From positions 219,736,000 to 219,799,999 of the forward strand of contig NC_073304.1 of assembly GCF_027595985.1 (NCBI RefSeq): 64,000 bases of DNA. Direction: 5' to 3'. This document shows, piece after piece, positions 38,535 through 50,228 of this stretch. A model generated the notes under the pieces. The model was not told where the DNA came from. It made no database searches and saw only the letters and a program-made list of their open reading frames with translations. A program made the translations under genes and the position numbers. Source of the DNA: Sorex araneus. Taxonomy: Eukaryota; Chordata; Mammalia; Eulipotyphla; Soricidae. The first letter of the stretch is position 1. The number at the start of each line of letters is the position of its first letter.

Positions 38535-38690
38535 CTGACTTGATTTGTCATCTTGGGCAGGCCACTTCCTGTCCCTGGGCAGCAATTTCATCATTCATTC
38601 ACCCAGCAAATATTTATTGAGAAGCTAGTAAGTTCCAAGTACTATGTGAAATGCTGAAGATAATAAAGATGAGAGAATTTCTTACTGTGT
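38535..38690 (+). mobile_element. MIR core plus L2-like end
   Basis: 'cttgggcaggccacttcc' is a MIR core. 'cattcacccagcaaatattt' followed by 'attgagaagctag' resembles an L2 3' end. Confidence 0.55.
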
Positions 38691-39169
38691 TACTATAAGT
38701 AAGTCATCACGTTATTGATTCCTGAGTGACTAAGGCAATGAAGGGAGCTGGATAAGGTGGGAGAGACGAACAGGAAGTAGACACCAGTGTTGATGAGGGG
38801 GCGTCTGAGAGAAGATGGGGGTTGGACTTCCAGATCCGTCTGTTTCTTGAAGATCACGATGCATTCCGAAAGGACACCAAAGCCACTTGGATACTCTGCT
38901 TCAGGGGAGAGTGACTGCTTCCAGCCCTCCACTGGTGTAGATAAGACTTATCATTGGCAGCCTACCATTTGGCACCAATACCTTTTTTCAAGCTGAACCT
39001 AGGCCAGATTTTTATTATCACCAGATGTTTGCACTATCTAAATCTAATGATCACCAGGAGTATAAACGACAATTGATAAAGTCAAACCTCTTCCGATTCA
39101 AAGATCAAAAAACGCATGACTAACACTTGTGCCATACATACTCTTCTGTATTTGGGGGGAGGGGGCAGG

Positions 39170-39330
39170 TGACATACCTGGCCGTGCTCAGGGCTGACTC
39201 CTGGCCCTGCACTCCGGAATTAACTCCTTGTGGGGCTCAGGGGATGACATGGTGTTAGGGATCAAACCCCCATCTGCTGCATGCAAGGCAAGCGCCCCAC
39301 CCACTGTCCTATCGCTTCGGCGCTTCAGCC
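39170..39330 (-). mobile_element. Old SINE
   Basis: Reverse copy ending 'tatcgcttcggcgc'. 38700-39165 and 39335-39520 show nothing recognisable. Confidence 0.7.
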
Positions 39331-39524
39331 CCTGTTTGTTCTTATCTTTCCAAGGTAGTGGGAGGAATCTGATACTGCCATAGCTGGTCTGCCTGGTCAA
39401 TCAGTTATATCTGTAACTCAGTGCTTCAACTGTGCTCTGGCTCGAAATGGAAATGCAATGATTTATCATTTATGTATTTAGTGAGGTAGGAAAAATATCG
39501 GTATGTTAAGATAATATTTCAGGG

Positions 39525-39660
39525 TATCTGGAGAGAAAGTACAGCGGTTAAAGGGCTTATCTTGCAGCCCACCTATCTGGGTTTGAATTCTCAGCATCAT
39601 ACCTTTGGTTTGCCAAATACTGCCAAAGGTTGCTTCTAAGAATAGCCCCTGAGCAAAAAA
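39525..39660 (+). mobile_element. Old SINE leading into a purine array
   Basis: Diverged copy. Its A-rich 3' end grades into GGA/GAA and then AAGGG repeats. Confidence 0.6.
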
Positions 39661-39773
39661 GAAAAAGAGGGAAAGTAGGAGAGGGAGAGGAAGAAGAATA
39701 AAGAGGAAGGAGAAAAGGAGGAGGAGATGGAGGTGGGGAGGAAGAAGAAAAGGAGGAGGAGGGGCAAGAGGAG

Positions 39774-40320
39774 GAAGGGAAGGGAAGGGAAGGGAAGGGA
39801 AGGGAAGGGAAGGGAAGGGAAGGGAAGGGAAGGGAAGGGAAGGGAAGGGAAGGGAAGGGGAGGGAAGGGGAGGGGAGGGGAGGGAAGGGGAGGGGAGGGA
39901 AGGGGAGGGGAGGGGAGGGGAGGGGAGGGAAGGGGGAGGGAAGGGGAGGGAAGGGGAGGGGAGGGGAGGGAAGGGGAGGGGAAGGAAGGGGAGGGGAAGG
40001 AAGGGGAGGGAAGGGAAGGGAAGGGAAGGGAAGGGAAGGGAAGGGAAGGGAAGGGAAGGGAAGGGAAGGGAAGGGAAGGGAAGGGAAGGGAAGGGAAGGG
40101 AAGGGAAGGGAAGGGGGAGGGGAGGGAGGGGAAGGGAAGGGGGAGGGGAGGGAGGGGAGAGGAGGGAAGGGAAGGGGAGGGAAGGGAAGGGGGAGGGAGG
40201 AAGGAAGGAAGGAAGGAAGGAAGGAAGGAAGGAAGGAAGGAAGGAAGGAAGGAAGGAAGGAAGGAAGGAAGGAAGGAAGGAAGGAAGGAAGGAAGGAAGG
40301 AAGGAAGGAAGGAAGGAAGG
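39774..40320. repeat. (AAGGG)n/(GGGGA)n array followed by (GGAA)n
   Basis: AAGGG and GGGGA units from 39774 to about 40197, then about 30 GGAA units to 40320. G-triplets spaced by two A recur dozens of times. Confidence 0.95.
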
Positions 40321-40484
40321 AGAAAGAAGAAATCTCAGGGCAAAGAGAAGCTCAGAGGACTGGAGAACTCACCTCATGGCCTCCCTAGCCCCCCACACAA
40401 AGAAGGTTTAGTGGTTTCACAACAGTGTGATAGAACTTAATGCCTCCCAACAGTACACTTGAATGTGGTTAAAATAGGGACTGA

Positions 40485-40965
40485 GGGACCAGAGTGATAG
40501 TACAGTGGGGAGGGCATTTGCTCTTGCAAGCAGCCAACCCAATTTCGATTCCCAGCATTTATATGGTCTTCTGAGCACCGCCAGGAGTAATTTCTGAGTG
40601 CAGAGTCAGGAGTGACCCCTGAGCATTACTAAGTTTGACCCAAAAAGCCAAAGAAAAAAAAAGGGAGGGGGACTGAATGATAACTCAAAGGGCTGGAGTG
40701 CATGCTGAAACCATGGGTTCAATCTGCCAGGAGTAGCCCCCAAACAATGCTGAATGTGGCCAGAAAAATAAGTGGTTAAAATAGTAAATTATGGGCTGGA
40801 ATGATAGCACAGGAGGACGGCCTTTGCCTTGCACACAGCGGACCCGAGTTCACTTCCCGGCATCCCATATGGTCCCCAAGCACTGCCAAGGAGTGATTCC
40901 TGAGTGCAGAGCCAAGAGTAAGCCCTGAGCATCGCCGAGTGTGACCCAAAGAGCAAAAAATTAAA
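40485..40965 (+). mobile_element. Three SINEs, two complete
   Basis: 40485-40660 (moderately diverged), 40680-40765 (fragment) and 40793-40967 (complete). The last is flanked by 'aaatagtaaatta' on both sides. Confidence 0.82.
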
Positions 40966-41009
40966 AATAGTAAATTAGGTATTACTATTAGGTATTTGTA
41001 TCAGCTGCT

Positions 41010-41210
41010 TGCAAGGTGAGTGCCTTACACACTAGACTATCTCTCCAGCCTGGGCCAGAGAGACAGTCCAGAGGTTAAGGAGCTGGTCTTGCCCAAGACT
41101 TAGCCTGATTCAACCTGGCACCTATCTGGTCTCCCAAGCCCTGCCAAGACTGAGTCCTGAGCATAGAGCAAGGAGTAAGCCCTGAGCACAGCCAGGTGTG
41201 GCCCCCACAC
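41010..41210. mobile_element. Old SINE fragments
   Basis: A reverse head fragment (41010-41050) abuts a forward old copy (41050-41210). Confidence 0.55.
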
Positions 41211-41213
41211 TAA

Positions 41214-41501
41214 TTATATATATGTATACATATATATGTATGTATATATATATATATATATATGTGGGTTGGAGCGATAACACAGTAGGTAGGGCATTTG
41301 CCTTGCACGCGGCTGACCTAAGTTTGATTCCTCAGCCCCTCTCGGAGAGCCCAGCAAGCTACCAAGAATATCCCGCCCACATGGCAGAGCCTGGCAAGCT
41401 ACCCATGGCGTATTCAATATGACAAAAACAGTAACAACAAGTCTCACGATGGAGATATTACTGGTGCCCGCTGGAGCAAACCGATGAGCAATGGGATAAC
41501 A

Positions 41502-41539
<38 letters not shown>

Positions 41540-41554
41540 TGTATATATATATAA
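41214..41554 (+). mobile_element. SINE, form B, flanked by (TA)n
   Basis: Element 41266-41510 with the form-B body 'ctctcggagagcccagcaag'. TA runs at 41214-41264 and 41501-41554 suggest insertion into a TA repeat. Confidence 0.88.
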
Positions 41555-41639
41555 AAGACTTGTTTGTTTTTGAAATCATGTCTTAATGTCTGCTGTAAAT
41601 AGATATTTTTTTACTCACAGGAAGGGAGAGAGAGAAAAG

Positions 41640-41642
41640 AAA

Positions 41643-41708
<66 letters not shown>

Positions 41709-41933
41709 AAAGAAAGAAAGAAGAAAGAAAGAAAGAAAGAAAGAGAGAGGGGCTGGAGCAATAGCACAGTGGGTAGGGCGTTTGCCTTGCACGCGGCCAA
41801 CCCGGGTTTGAATCCCAGCATCCCATATGGTCCCCCGAGCACCGCCAGGAGTAATTCCTGAGTGCAGAGTAAGGAGTAACCCCTGTGCATGGCTGGATGT
41901 GACCCAAATAGAAGAAAAAAAAAAAGGAAGAAA
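41640..41933 (+). mobile_element. (GAAA)n followed by SINE, form A
   Basis: GAAA units at 41640-41745, then a near-consensus SINE 41749-41933. Confidence 0.9.
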
Positions 41934-41999
41934 GGAAGACAGCAACTCTGCCTTTACAAAGCAAATGCTACCAGATTATAAAATATTTTTTCCCCCTGG

Positions 42000-42155
42000 G
42001 GGCCGGAGAGATGGTAGAGTAGGTAACTCTCTTGCCTTGTACACAGTCAATCCAGGCTTTATTCCCTGCACCCCATACGGCACCCCAAGCTCTGCCAGGA
42101 GTGGTCAAAGCCAGGAGTAAACCCCAAGCACAGCCAGGTATGACCCCACTCCAAA
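42000..42155 (+). mobile_element. Old SINE
   Basis: 'ggggccggagagatggtaga' head and 'cagccaggtatgacccc' end. 42160-42600 is unique with no gene seen. Confidence 0.7.
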
Positions 42156-42597
42156 CAAAAAAATTAAAATGTTTTTCTCTGTACCCCCACACACTTCTAA
42201 CTAAGGCCAAGAAGAGGAAGTCTGTCACATGGAAGTCAACTCAGATTAGAAGAGAGAAAATGAAAATGACTGTGATCTCAATCTGCGAGCAGATCTGAGA
42301 AGGACTTGGGTTCATCATGTGATTAACAGAGAAACCCGAAAGTCGAGTTCCATGGCTGAGCCGGGGGGAGCTCGGAGGAAGGTAGGGTCCCGGCTGCATC
42401 TCGGACCCCTCAGCTGGAGGAATCAGTCCCTTATTTCATCCGGGGGCTGCTGACTCGCTCCTATCACTAGTCGACAGAGGGGCTGAAGGGGGTGAGGGAA
42501 GATACTTGGATAATTCCCACGTGCTGATCCTCACAACTATCTCTGTCCTGCCCACAGACCCCACACAAAGGGATTGTCAAAGACCTGTTGACCTAGG

Positions 42598-43203
42598 CTC
42601 AACAGCAAAAGTCTTTTTTTTTAATAAGAATTTTATTTTATTGAATCACCATGTGGAAAATTACAATGCTTCCAGGCTTAAGTCTTAGTCATACAATGCT
42701 GAAACAACCATCCCTTCACCAGTGCCCATATCCCACCATCAAAAAAAAACCCACAGTACACCTCCCATCCTGCCCATCCCCGCACCCCCCACCCCATCTT
42801 GTAACTGATAAATTTCACTTTACTTTCTATTTACTTTGGTTACATTCAATATTTCAACACAAACCTCACCATTATTGTTAGGAGTACCCCACTAGAGTCA
42901 GACCTGTTGTGAAGAGAAATGAGGTCGCGTGGCCGTGGATTTCTGTACTTTAACAACTAAGTCCAGGGAGATTTCTTCCGGATATTGGATCATGGCAAGC
43001 TTGTAAATCCCATCTGTGGTTGTCATAATATGGCGGTCCCCACGCCCTTCATCCCCGGAAAGGGAGAGGCGAAAGAGAGAAATACCTTTCCCCTCCTGGG
43101 CGGGCATGGGGTCGCGGCTTAGTTCTCAGGCTGGAGACATTCTGCAAGTAGCTGCCCTAGCTGCCCGTGTCGAAAGTGGTTTAGCTCAACAGCCAAAGTC
43201 TTA
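42598..43203 (-). mobile_element. Full-looking composite L1-like short retroelement with duplication
   Basis: The minus-strand unit (about 43187 to 42614) has a GC-rich 5' part, a 'cgccatatta' motif, then 'ggtttgtgttgaaatattg', a G-rich run, 'tatgggcactggtgaaggg' and an A tail (T run at 42613-42621). 'caacagcaaaagtctt' and 'caacagccaaagtctt' flank it. A 69-residue frame (42898-43107) is not recognised. Confidence 0.75.
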
Positions 43204-43244
43204 AACTAGAGAAAGGTCTAGAGGACAGGCAGGCCAGGACAGAG

Positions 43245-43345
43245 AAAAAGCAGAGTTCTGGGCAGAGGATGTAGTTCCGGGGCGAAGCACTTATCTTGTA
43301 TGTGTGAGACGCTGGGTTCATTCCCTGCACCTCATGGCCAAATCG
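43245..43345 (+). mobile_element. Old SINE fragment
   Basis: 'gaggatgtagttccgggg' head remnant and 'gggttcattccctgcacc' B-box region. 43380-43690 is unique. Confidence 0.45.
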
Positions 43346-43691
43346 TTCCAAAACAATTAAACAAACAAAAAGCATAGTTTTTAAAGTTGAAAAATGAATA
43401 GGGAGCTTTATTTTTAAACATTTTGTGGAGAAAGAGGTTGGGCCACACCCAACAGGGAGTAGGGGTCCATGTGCTCCAGCCCCTCAAAAATTAATTTTTA
43501 ACAATCTCCTCAATAGCTTTAATTAGGCAAACATGCTAGCCTGACCCAGCAGATGGAACTGTGTCAGTAAGATTTTTGGCACCACCAATTATTACAGATA
43601 ACTAAATAAACATAAGGAGAATCAAAATGGACTCAATATTTCAACACACATAAAAAATCAATAAACATTCTACAAACAACTTAATCCTAGC

Positions 43692-43899
43692 TATTCAAAT
43701 AGTTCAATTCTTTCTTCTTTTTGGGTCACACCCAGTGATGTACAGGGGTTACTTCTGGCTCATGCATTCAGGAATTACTGCTGGCAGTGCTTGGGGGACC
43801 ATATGGGATGCTGGGAATCGAACCCGGGTTGGCCACGTGCAAGGCAAATGCCCTACCCGCTGTGCTATCGCTCCAGCCCCTATACAAATAGTTCAATCT
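43692..43899 (-). mobile_element. SINE, form A, with duplication
   Basis: 43712-43880, flanked by 'caaatagttcaat' on both sides. Confidence 0.92.
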
Positions 43900-43922
43900 A
43901 TAAATAGAACAACACAGTAGAA

Positions 43923-44090
43923 AGGCTGGAGCGATAGTACAGCAGGGAGGGTGTTTGCCTTGCACATGGCTGACCCAGGTTCAATTCCCAGAATATCCCC
44001 TGAGCACTGCCAGGAGTAATTCCTGTGAAGAGGCAGGAGTAATCCCTGAGCATTGCCCAGTGTGACCCCACTCCACACACACACACACAT
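43923..44090 (+). mobile_element. SINE, form A, with (CA)n end
   Basis: Body shortened around 'cccagaatatcccctgagc'. The tail is a short CA run. Confidence 0.85.
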
Positions 44091-44244
44091 ACATACCAAA
44101 AAAGCCCCCATAGTAGAGCCATAGTAAGAAATCTATCTTAGCATAATAAAAAACATTTTAAAATGCTATTAGGAAAAAAATCCATTGAGAAAATTTGTAA
44201 TGACATATACACACAAATGGTTGGGATAATAGGATCTTAAATGA

Positions 44245-44920
44245 TCACTCTGATGTGGCCAGAGAGAAGGTGCCAAGGGCTTTGCATGTGGAAGCCCCAA
44301 GTTCAAGGCCAAGCACCCTGGGAAGCAGCCTTCCGGCACCAAACTAGGAGTAGCCATGAGTATCTCTGTGTATGGCCCAAAAGCAAACAAAAAACCAACA
44401 TCATCGCTTACTGTGTGAACATGGTGGGAGAAAGGTGGGAAAGGCCTCATTAATGACAGACCCTTATGGTCCATAGCATGTTCTGTGCCACATGATCACC
44501 GTCACTGTGCCTCCAACAAGCAAGGTGCTGATGCATCCTGGCACCACGGTGAAGATGCAGGCCCTCCCTGCCACATAAAGAATGATTTCAAGGAACCGAA
44601 CAATGTGATCCCTGAATGCAGAGTTAGGAGTGAGCTGTGAGCACCACTGGGTGTGATCCCCAAACAAAACAAAACAGAAGAATGACAACAGGGCAAGTGA
44701 TAACTCTAAGGGCTAGGGCCCAGGCCTAGCATGTACAGAGCTTGGAATTTTTATTTTTTTCAGGGGTAGGGTGGTTTGGGACACACCACATGATGCTCAG
44801 AGCTCACTCCTGGTGGACATGGGGGACCTTATGGGGTGCCAGGGATGAAATCTGGTTGTCCACATGCAAAGCAAATGCCCTGCCTGTTGTACTATCTCTC
44901 CTGCCCCAGGCCCTGTATTT
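44245..44920. mobile_element. Three degenerate SINEs
   Basis: 44245-44385 (+), 44565-44665 (+, body only) and 44770-44915 (-). Confidence 0.55.
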
Positions 44921-45042
44921 GATCCCTAGAAGCCAAGACCTCCTGAGCACCACTGTGGGGCCCCATCTCAGAAAAGAAATACAATCAATAATCAAAACAC
45001 TAGAAATACTCCTATCCTTTTAAGTGCTGTGCTTGTGAAAAG

Positions 45043-45108
45043 TCCAGGGCCTCAAACCCGGGGCCCGACACAGGCAAGGCAGACGCTCGGCCACTGAGCC
45101 ACACTGCC
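45043..45108 (-). mobile_element. ID-type SINE fragment
   Basis: 'ctcaaacccggggcccgac' and 'cactgagccacactgcc' match the reverse of a tRNA-Ala-like SINE. 45110-45440 is unique. Confidence 0.5.
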
Positions 45109-45442
45109 AGAACTCTTGAATTCCTCCCAGCAAGACATCATTCAGAGGCAGGCAGGGAGGATGACTGAAGATCACACACTTGGGGGGGCTGAACCCGTAG
45201 TTGTCAGCCACTCTGAGTAGGGATGTGGCAATTGGCAATGACAGAGATGTGGACAAGAGCTAAACTGGGCCCAGCTGAGGGACTGCAGCTCAGAAGCAGA
45301 ACCCATCCCTCTCAGAGGTGAGAGGAATCCTCGGTTCCAAGCCAGGCACCAAAGCAAATTGCAGCAATAAAAAGGGACAGTTAGAGAATCCTGAAAATGC
45401 TACTGTGCGATGCATAAATTCCAAAAAATAAAAAGGTTTTTT

Positions 45443-45605
45443 AGGGGCTAGAGCGATAGCACAGTGGGTAGGGCATTTGCCTTGCATGCGGTCGACCTGA
45501 GTTCAATTCCCAGCATCCCAAATGGTCCCCCGAGCATCTCCAGGAATAATTCCTGAGTGCAAACTCAGGAGTAACTCATGAGCATCGCCAGGTGTGACCC
45601 AAAAA
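45443..45605 (+). mobile_element. SINE, form A
   Basis: Complete copy with moderate changes, ending 'gtgacccaaaaa'. Confidence 0.87.
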
Positions 45606-45660
45606 TTTTTTTTAAAAGTTTTTTTTAAATACATAAGGCTAAAGACCTTTCATTCGTCCT

Positions 45661-46025
45661 AAAATGATAAGGACTGGGCTGGAGCAATAGCACAGTGGGG
45701 AGGACATTCGCCTTGCAGGTGGCCGACATGGGTTCTATCCAAAGTAAAAAAAAAAAAAAAAAAAGATGTTGAAAGTTGGTTCATTAAACATTTTTTAAAT
45801 AAATAAATAGGGGGCTGGAGTGATAGCACAGCGGATAGGGCATTTGCCTTGCATGAGGCCGATCCGGGTTCGAATCCCAGCATCCCATATGGTCCCCTGA
45901 GCACCGCCAGGGGTGATTCCTGAGTACATGAGCCACGAGTGACCCCTGTGCATCACCAGGTGTGACCCAAAAAGCAAAAATAAATAAATAAAAATAAAAT
46001 AAAATAAAATAGAATGATAAGGACT
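45661..46025 (+). mobile_element. Truncated SINE plus complete SINE inside one duplication
   Basis: A 15-nt target 'aaaatgataaggact' (45661-45675) recurs with one change at 46011-46025. Between them are a head-only SINE ending in A18 (45676-45762) and a complete SINE (45810-45993). Confidence 0.85.
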
Positions 46026-46141
46026 GATGAAAGGTCTTTCATAATTTTAAAGATAGTGAAGCACAATCTTTTCCTTTTTTAAAATTTTGCCTAGTTTCTA
46101 AAATATTCAGAGGGTCCTGTGGCCTTCTAAAATTTCCCTTA

Positions 46142-46349
46142 GCATTCAAGTGACTTTCCTTTTTCTTTTTCTTTTTGGGTCACACCCAGTGATGCTCAGG
46201 GGTTACTCCTGGCTCTGCACTCAAGAATTACTCCTGGCAGTGCTTGGGGGACCATATAGGATGCCGGGGATTGAACCCAGGTCAGCCATGTGCTAGGCAA
46301 AGGCCCTACCCGCTGTACTATTACTCCGGCCCCTCAAGTGACTTTCAAG
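46142..46349 (-). mobile_element. SINE, form A, with duplication
   Basis: 46159-46334. 'tcaagtgacttt' on both sides. Confidence 0.92.
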
Positions 46350-46474
46350 GGTACTCTTAGATTTACACGCGAGAAGAGATTCTTCATGTAAAATCAATGG
46401 TAAGGGACACAAAATGTTATTGTATTATCTTAGGTAGATTTACTTTCAAATAGTCAAAATCACAAAATTTTAAA

Positions 46475-46790
46475 GTTAAATTGTTTGGGGGCCACACCCA
46501 GCAATGCTCAGGGGTTCCTCCTGACAGTGCTCAGGGGATCAAACCTGGGTCAGCCACTTGCAAGACCAACACCCTACCAGCTGTATGATAGCTCCACCAC
46601 AGAAAGCTCAGTTCTGCAACAAACCCAGCCCTCGGATCCTACAGGTAGACCTGCATCCAGCTGCAATTAACAGAATATTCTATTCAAAGTAGCTTCATAG
46701 AGCCAGGGAGATGCCTCAAAGGGCTGGAGCCCCAGGTTTGATCCCTGGCACATGGTCTCCTGAGCACTGCTGGGAGTACACCCAAGAACT
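46475..46790. mobile_element. Two old SINE pieces
   Basis: 46484-46597 (-) with a shortened body; 46700-46790 (+) fragment. Confidence 0.6.
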
Positions 46791-46804
46791 GGTTTGTTTG
46801 TTTG

Positions 46805-46975
46805 TTTTTTCCTGTTTTGGGTCACACTGGCGATGCTCAGGGGTTAAATCCTGGCTCTGCACTCAGGAATTACTCCTCGCACTGCTCAGGGGACCATATG
46901 GGATGCTGGGGATAGATCCCATGTTGGCTGCATGCAAGGCAAACGCCCTACCCACTGTACTATCACTCCGGCCCC
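46805..46975 (-). mobile_element. SINE, form A
   Basis: Reverse copy ending 'tatcactccggcccc'. Confidence 0.88.
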
Positions 46976-47344
46976 ACTCCAGAACTATTGAGGAGGACCC
47001 CTCCACCCTGTCTCTGCAAAAAAAGGAACAGTAGCATTCCTCACTTGGAAAGTCTAGAGGTGTATAAATCTAGGGCCTCTAACAGAAAAGCACCAAGGGA
47101 CACAGGCTTTCTCTCTGTCCTTCAGTCTTCCAGGGTAATACCCTGGGCTCAATCCACGAAGTCATGATGTGACTTCTGGACTCAGGGGCAGAAGAGTGGC
47201 CAGGACTTACCCAGTTCTAAGAGGAAGGAAGGGCCCAGGAGAAGGGCCAGTCAGCACACTCGCTCCGCAGACTGGGGCTCGGAGAAGGAAGCTCGGCTTC
47301 CCTCTCCTCTGTAAAGAGTCTGCGGGTAGAGGGTGAGGTAGAGA

Positions 47345-47634
47345 GATCGTAAGAACGTCTAGGGTATTCACTTGCACTAGGGCAACCTGGGTTGATTCTT
47401 GGTATCTTGTATGGTCCCCTGAGCATGGCCAGGAGTGATCCCTGAGCACAAAAGTCCCGTGTGGGGGCTGGAATGATAATACAACAGGTAGGGCATTTGC
47501 CTTGCACGCGGCCGACCCGGGTTCAATTCCCAGCATCCCATATGGTCCCCTGAGCACCACCAGGAATGATTCCTGAGTGCAGAGCCAGGAATAACCCCTG
47601 TGCATTGCCAGGTGTGACCCAAAAAGCATAAATA
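47345..47634 (+). mobile_element. Old SINE then complete SINE
   Basis: 47345-47460 diverged; 47463-47634 close to consensus. Confidence 0.85.
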
Positions 47635-47642
47635 CATTGTGG

Positions 47643-47735
47643 GGCTGAACAATTGTTCCTGGGTGGAACAATCCTAGACATTGCAGGACACTTAGCACCT
47701 CTGGTCTAGAGGTCCAAATGCCAGAGTTGCCCCCC
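47643..47735 (-). mobile_element. MER20-like hAT DNA transposon fragment
   Basis: 'acattgcaggacacttagca', 'cctctggtctagaggtcc' and 'atgccagagttgcccccc' follow the order of one end of MER20 in reverse. 47740-48060 is unique. Confidence 0.5.
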
Positions 47736-48069
47736 ACCTGGAGACAAACCCTAGGGTTTGTGGATTCTTCCTAGCCAGGTTGGGGCCAGGAAGGGGACGA
47801 TCTCCGGGGGCTGGCAACCACTACACCGGACTGTGTCTGGCCCAGAATGATCTGTTTCTCCCTAGCCTCTGTAATAAAGGCTAATAACTTTTTTGGAAGC
47901 CCCAACTACAGAGGTTCATGAGTCTGCTGCTCATGAATCCTTACGGGAAGATTCTTTTATCTCTTTATTGCTACTTTCATTAGCGAGGCAGAGGGCGGGG
48001 GGAAGCCCATGGCTGGAAGCATACCTTCTGGACCACTGAGTTCCAGCCTCTCCTTATTGCTACTTTAGT

Positions 48070-48655
48070 TTTTAGAGTGGGGAGGGGCTGTTCCTGGCTC
48101 TGTGCTCAGGGGTGATCCCTGGCGGTCCTTGGGGAGCAAGGGATATGAGTGAGCTGCCTGCAAGGCAGAGACCTCACCTCCTGGGCTATCTCTCCAGTCC
48201 CGTGCTATTCTTTTTTTTTTTTTTTTTTTTTTTGCTTTTTGGGTCACACCCGGCGATGCACGGGGGTTACTCCTGGCTCATGCACTCAGGAATTACTCCT
48301 GGCAGTGCTCGGGGGACCATATGGGATGCTGAGAATCGAACCTGGGTCGGCCGCGTGCAAGGCAAATGCCTTACCCGCAGTGCTATCGCTCCAGTCCCCC
48401 GTGCTATTCTTCTTAATATGCGTTCCCTTCCCCAAGCTGCCTTCTCTCCACAGTCACCTCCCTCCTTGCCTGAGCCACCCAAGGCCTGACTATTTTGTTT
48501 GGTTGTGTTTTGCGGTCACACCCACTTGTGCACAGGGATTACTCCTGGCTCTGTGCTCAGGGATCACTCCTAAAAGGCTCGGGTTGCCAGACCGAACCCA
48601 GGCCACCTGAGTACAAGGTAAGCGCCCTACCCACCCACTGTACTATGGCTCCAAG
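48070..48655 (-). mobile_element. Three reverse SINEs; the middle one has an exact duplication
   Basis: 48075-48200 and 48500-48655 are old. 48212-48398 is young, with a T25 run and 'cccgtgctattctt' on both sides. Confidence 0.88.
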
Positions 48656-48727
48656 CCCTGGCTACTTTATCAACCCTGATCTTCAACCCATCCTCCTGGC
48701 AAAACTCAGGCCCTGCCTCAAGCTAAG

Positions 48728-48771
48728 TTTCTGCTCCCGGACGCCTACATTCAGGCGTCTGAGAGCAGAAA
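48728..48771. other. Strong 19-bp stem hairpin in unique DNA
   Basis: Arms 48728-48746 and 48753-48771 pair at 18 of 19 positions (one G-T wobble, one mismatch) around the loop 'acattc'. Not part of the SINE family. Could be a small palindromic transposon end or a hairpin RNA. Confidence 0.7.
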
Positions 48772-49169
48772 GCTACATTCCAAGCTGAGGCCCGTCCCAC
48801 TCCATTGGAGGCTGCTATCATGACTTCCTGGTGGCCTCTCCCCTGCCCCTCCAGCCACCCTTGGGGCTGGCACACAGGGCTCCAGCCTGTCCCTGTCACC
48901 CCTCTTCTGCTGCCTCCCTTGATCACCTCCGCTCTCCGATTGCTCCCCAGATAGCTCAACTCCTACTTGCAGGTGAAAATAGAACCTCCTCGACTTCCTG
49001 GCCTCGCTGCCACCCCACTAAAACACTTATTTTTATCCACCCTCATCCTTTCCTCCCTTGATTGTGGGAAAAGTTTCCTTCCTGTAGCTAATCCCTGCAC
49101 CTGAGCCCTACATCCCAAGAGCGCCAGCCTCCTCAGGGACCTCGGGTCTCCAGTTCCCCTTCCTGGGCC

Positions 49170-50228
49170 TGAGACCGGACAGCAGGTAAGGTGGTTGTCC
49201 TGGCGACAGACCAGGTTCGAATTCCCAGCACCTCATGTTGTCTCCCTCCAACATCGCCAGGGTTCCCTCCTGAGCACAGAGCCAGGAGTAAGCCCTGAGC
49301 AGCATCCCCCAATGCGGTCCCAAAACAAAATAAATCATGATCCCACCTGTTCCTTCAGCATCTCCACACATCCACGTCCTAGGGAGGAGCATCCCCAGAT
49401 ACTCCCCTTCCCCTCCTCCGAGCCAGCTCCCTTCTTCCAGTAGAGCGATCTGTTTTGGTTTGGTTTTGGTTTGGTTTGGGGGCCACACCTAAGGATGCTC
49501 AGGGCTTACTCCTGGTTCTGAGCTCAGGGATCGCTCCTGGCTGTGCTCACGGGACCATATGGGATGCTGGGGATTGAACGCAGGTGCCATGCGTGCTAGG
49601 CAAATGCCCTGCCCCCTGTGCTGTTGTTCTGGCCCCTGGAACAGTTTTTTCATTTGGCTGGGGTTGTTAGGCCACAATTCAGAAGAGCTCAAGAGTTACT
49701 CCCTGCGGTGCTCAGGCAGGGGCCACGTGATTTCAAACCAAGAAGGGTCATGTGTGAGGGAAAAGCCTTAATCCTTGTACAATCTCTCTGGCTCTTGGAG
49801 CAGGGATTTTTTTCTGGGGGGGGGGGTTAGGGGTGGGGAGAGAGGGTCCCACACACACTCTGTCTGTCTGTCTGTCTCTCTGGATGGCCTTCTGTGACTC
49901 ACACAGGACGCAAAGAGAGACCTGCACAGATGGCAGTGTGCACTCCTGGAGGGGCTCAGGAGACCATATGGGGTCCCAGGATCGAACCCGGGTTAGCCAT
50001 TTCAAGGCAACAGCCTTATCTCTGTACTGTCTCTCTGGCCTTGTGTCTGGCTATTTTAATTTGCAGCAGGGTGGAGTCACACCTAGCAGGGCTCAGGGCT
50101 TACTCCTGACTCTGTGCTCAAGGATCACTCCTGGCAGACTCAGGGACCATATGGGATAAGGGGGATCAAACCCATGTCAATCGCATGTAGGCAAATGCTC
50201 TACCTGCTGTGCTATTGCCCCAGCCGCT
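49170..50228. mobile_element. Cluster of five SINEs, mostly old
   Basis: 49170-49330 (+), 49455-49637 (-), 49650-49800 (-), 49930-50045 (-) and 50060-50228 (-). 48775-49165 is unique with no gene. Confidence 0.65.

Noticed and set aside
33832-40320. CRISPR-like regular repeats
   Set aside because: Units are 4-5 bases with no spacers, in a mammalian genome; they are microsatellites.
39727-40440. 237-residue Gly/Arg/Glu/Lys-rich open frame
   Set aside because: Pure translation of the AAGGG and GGAA repeats.
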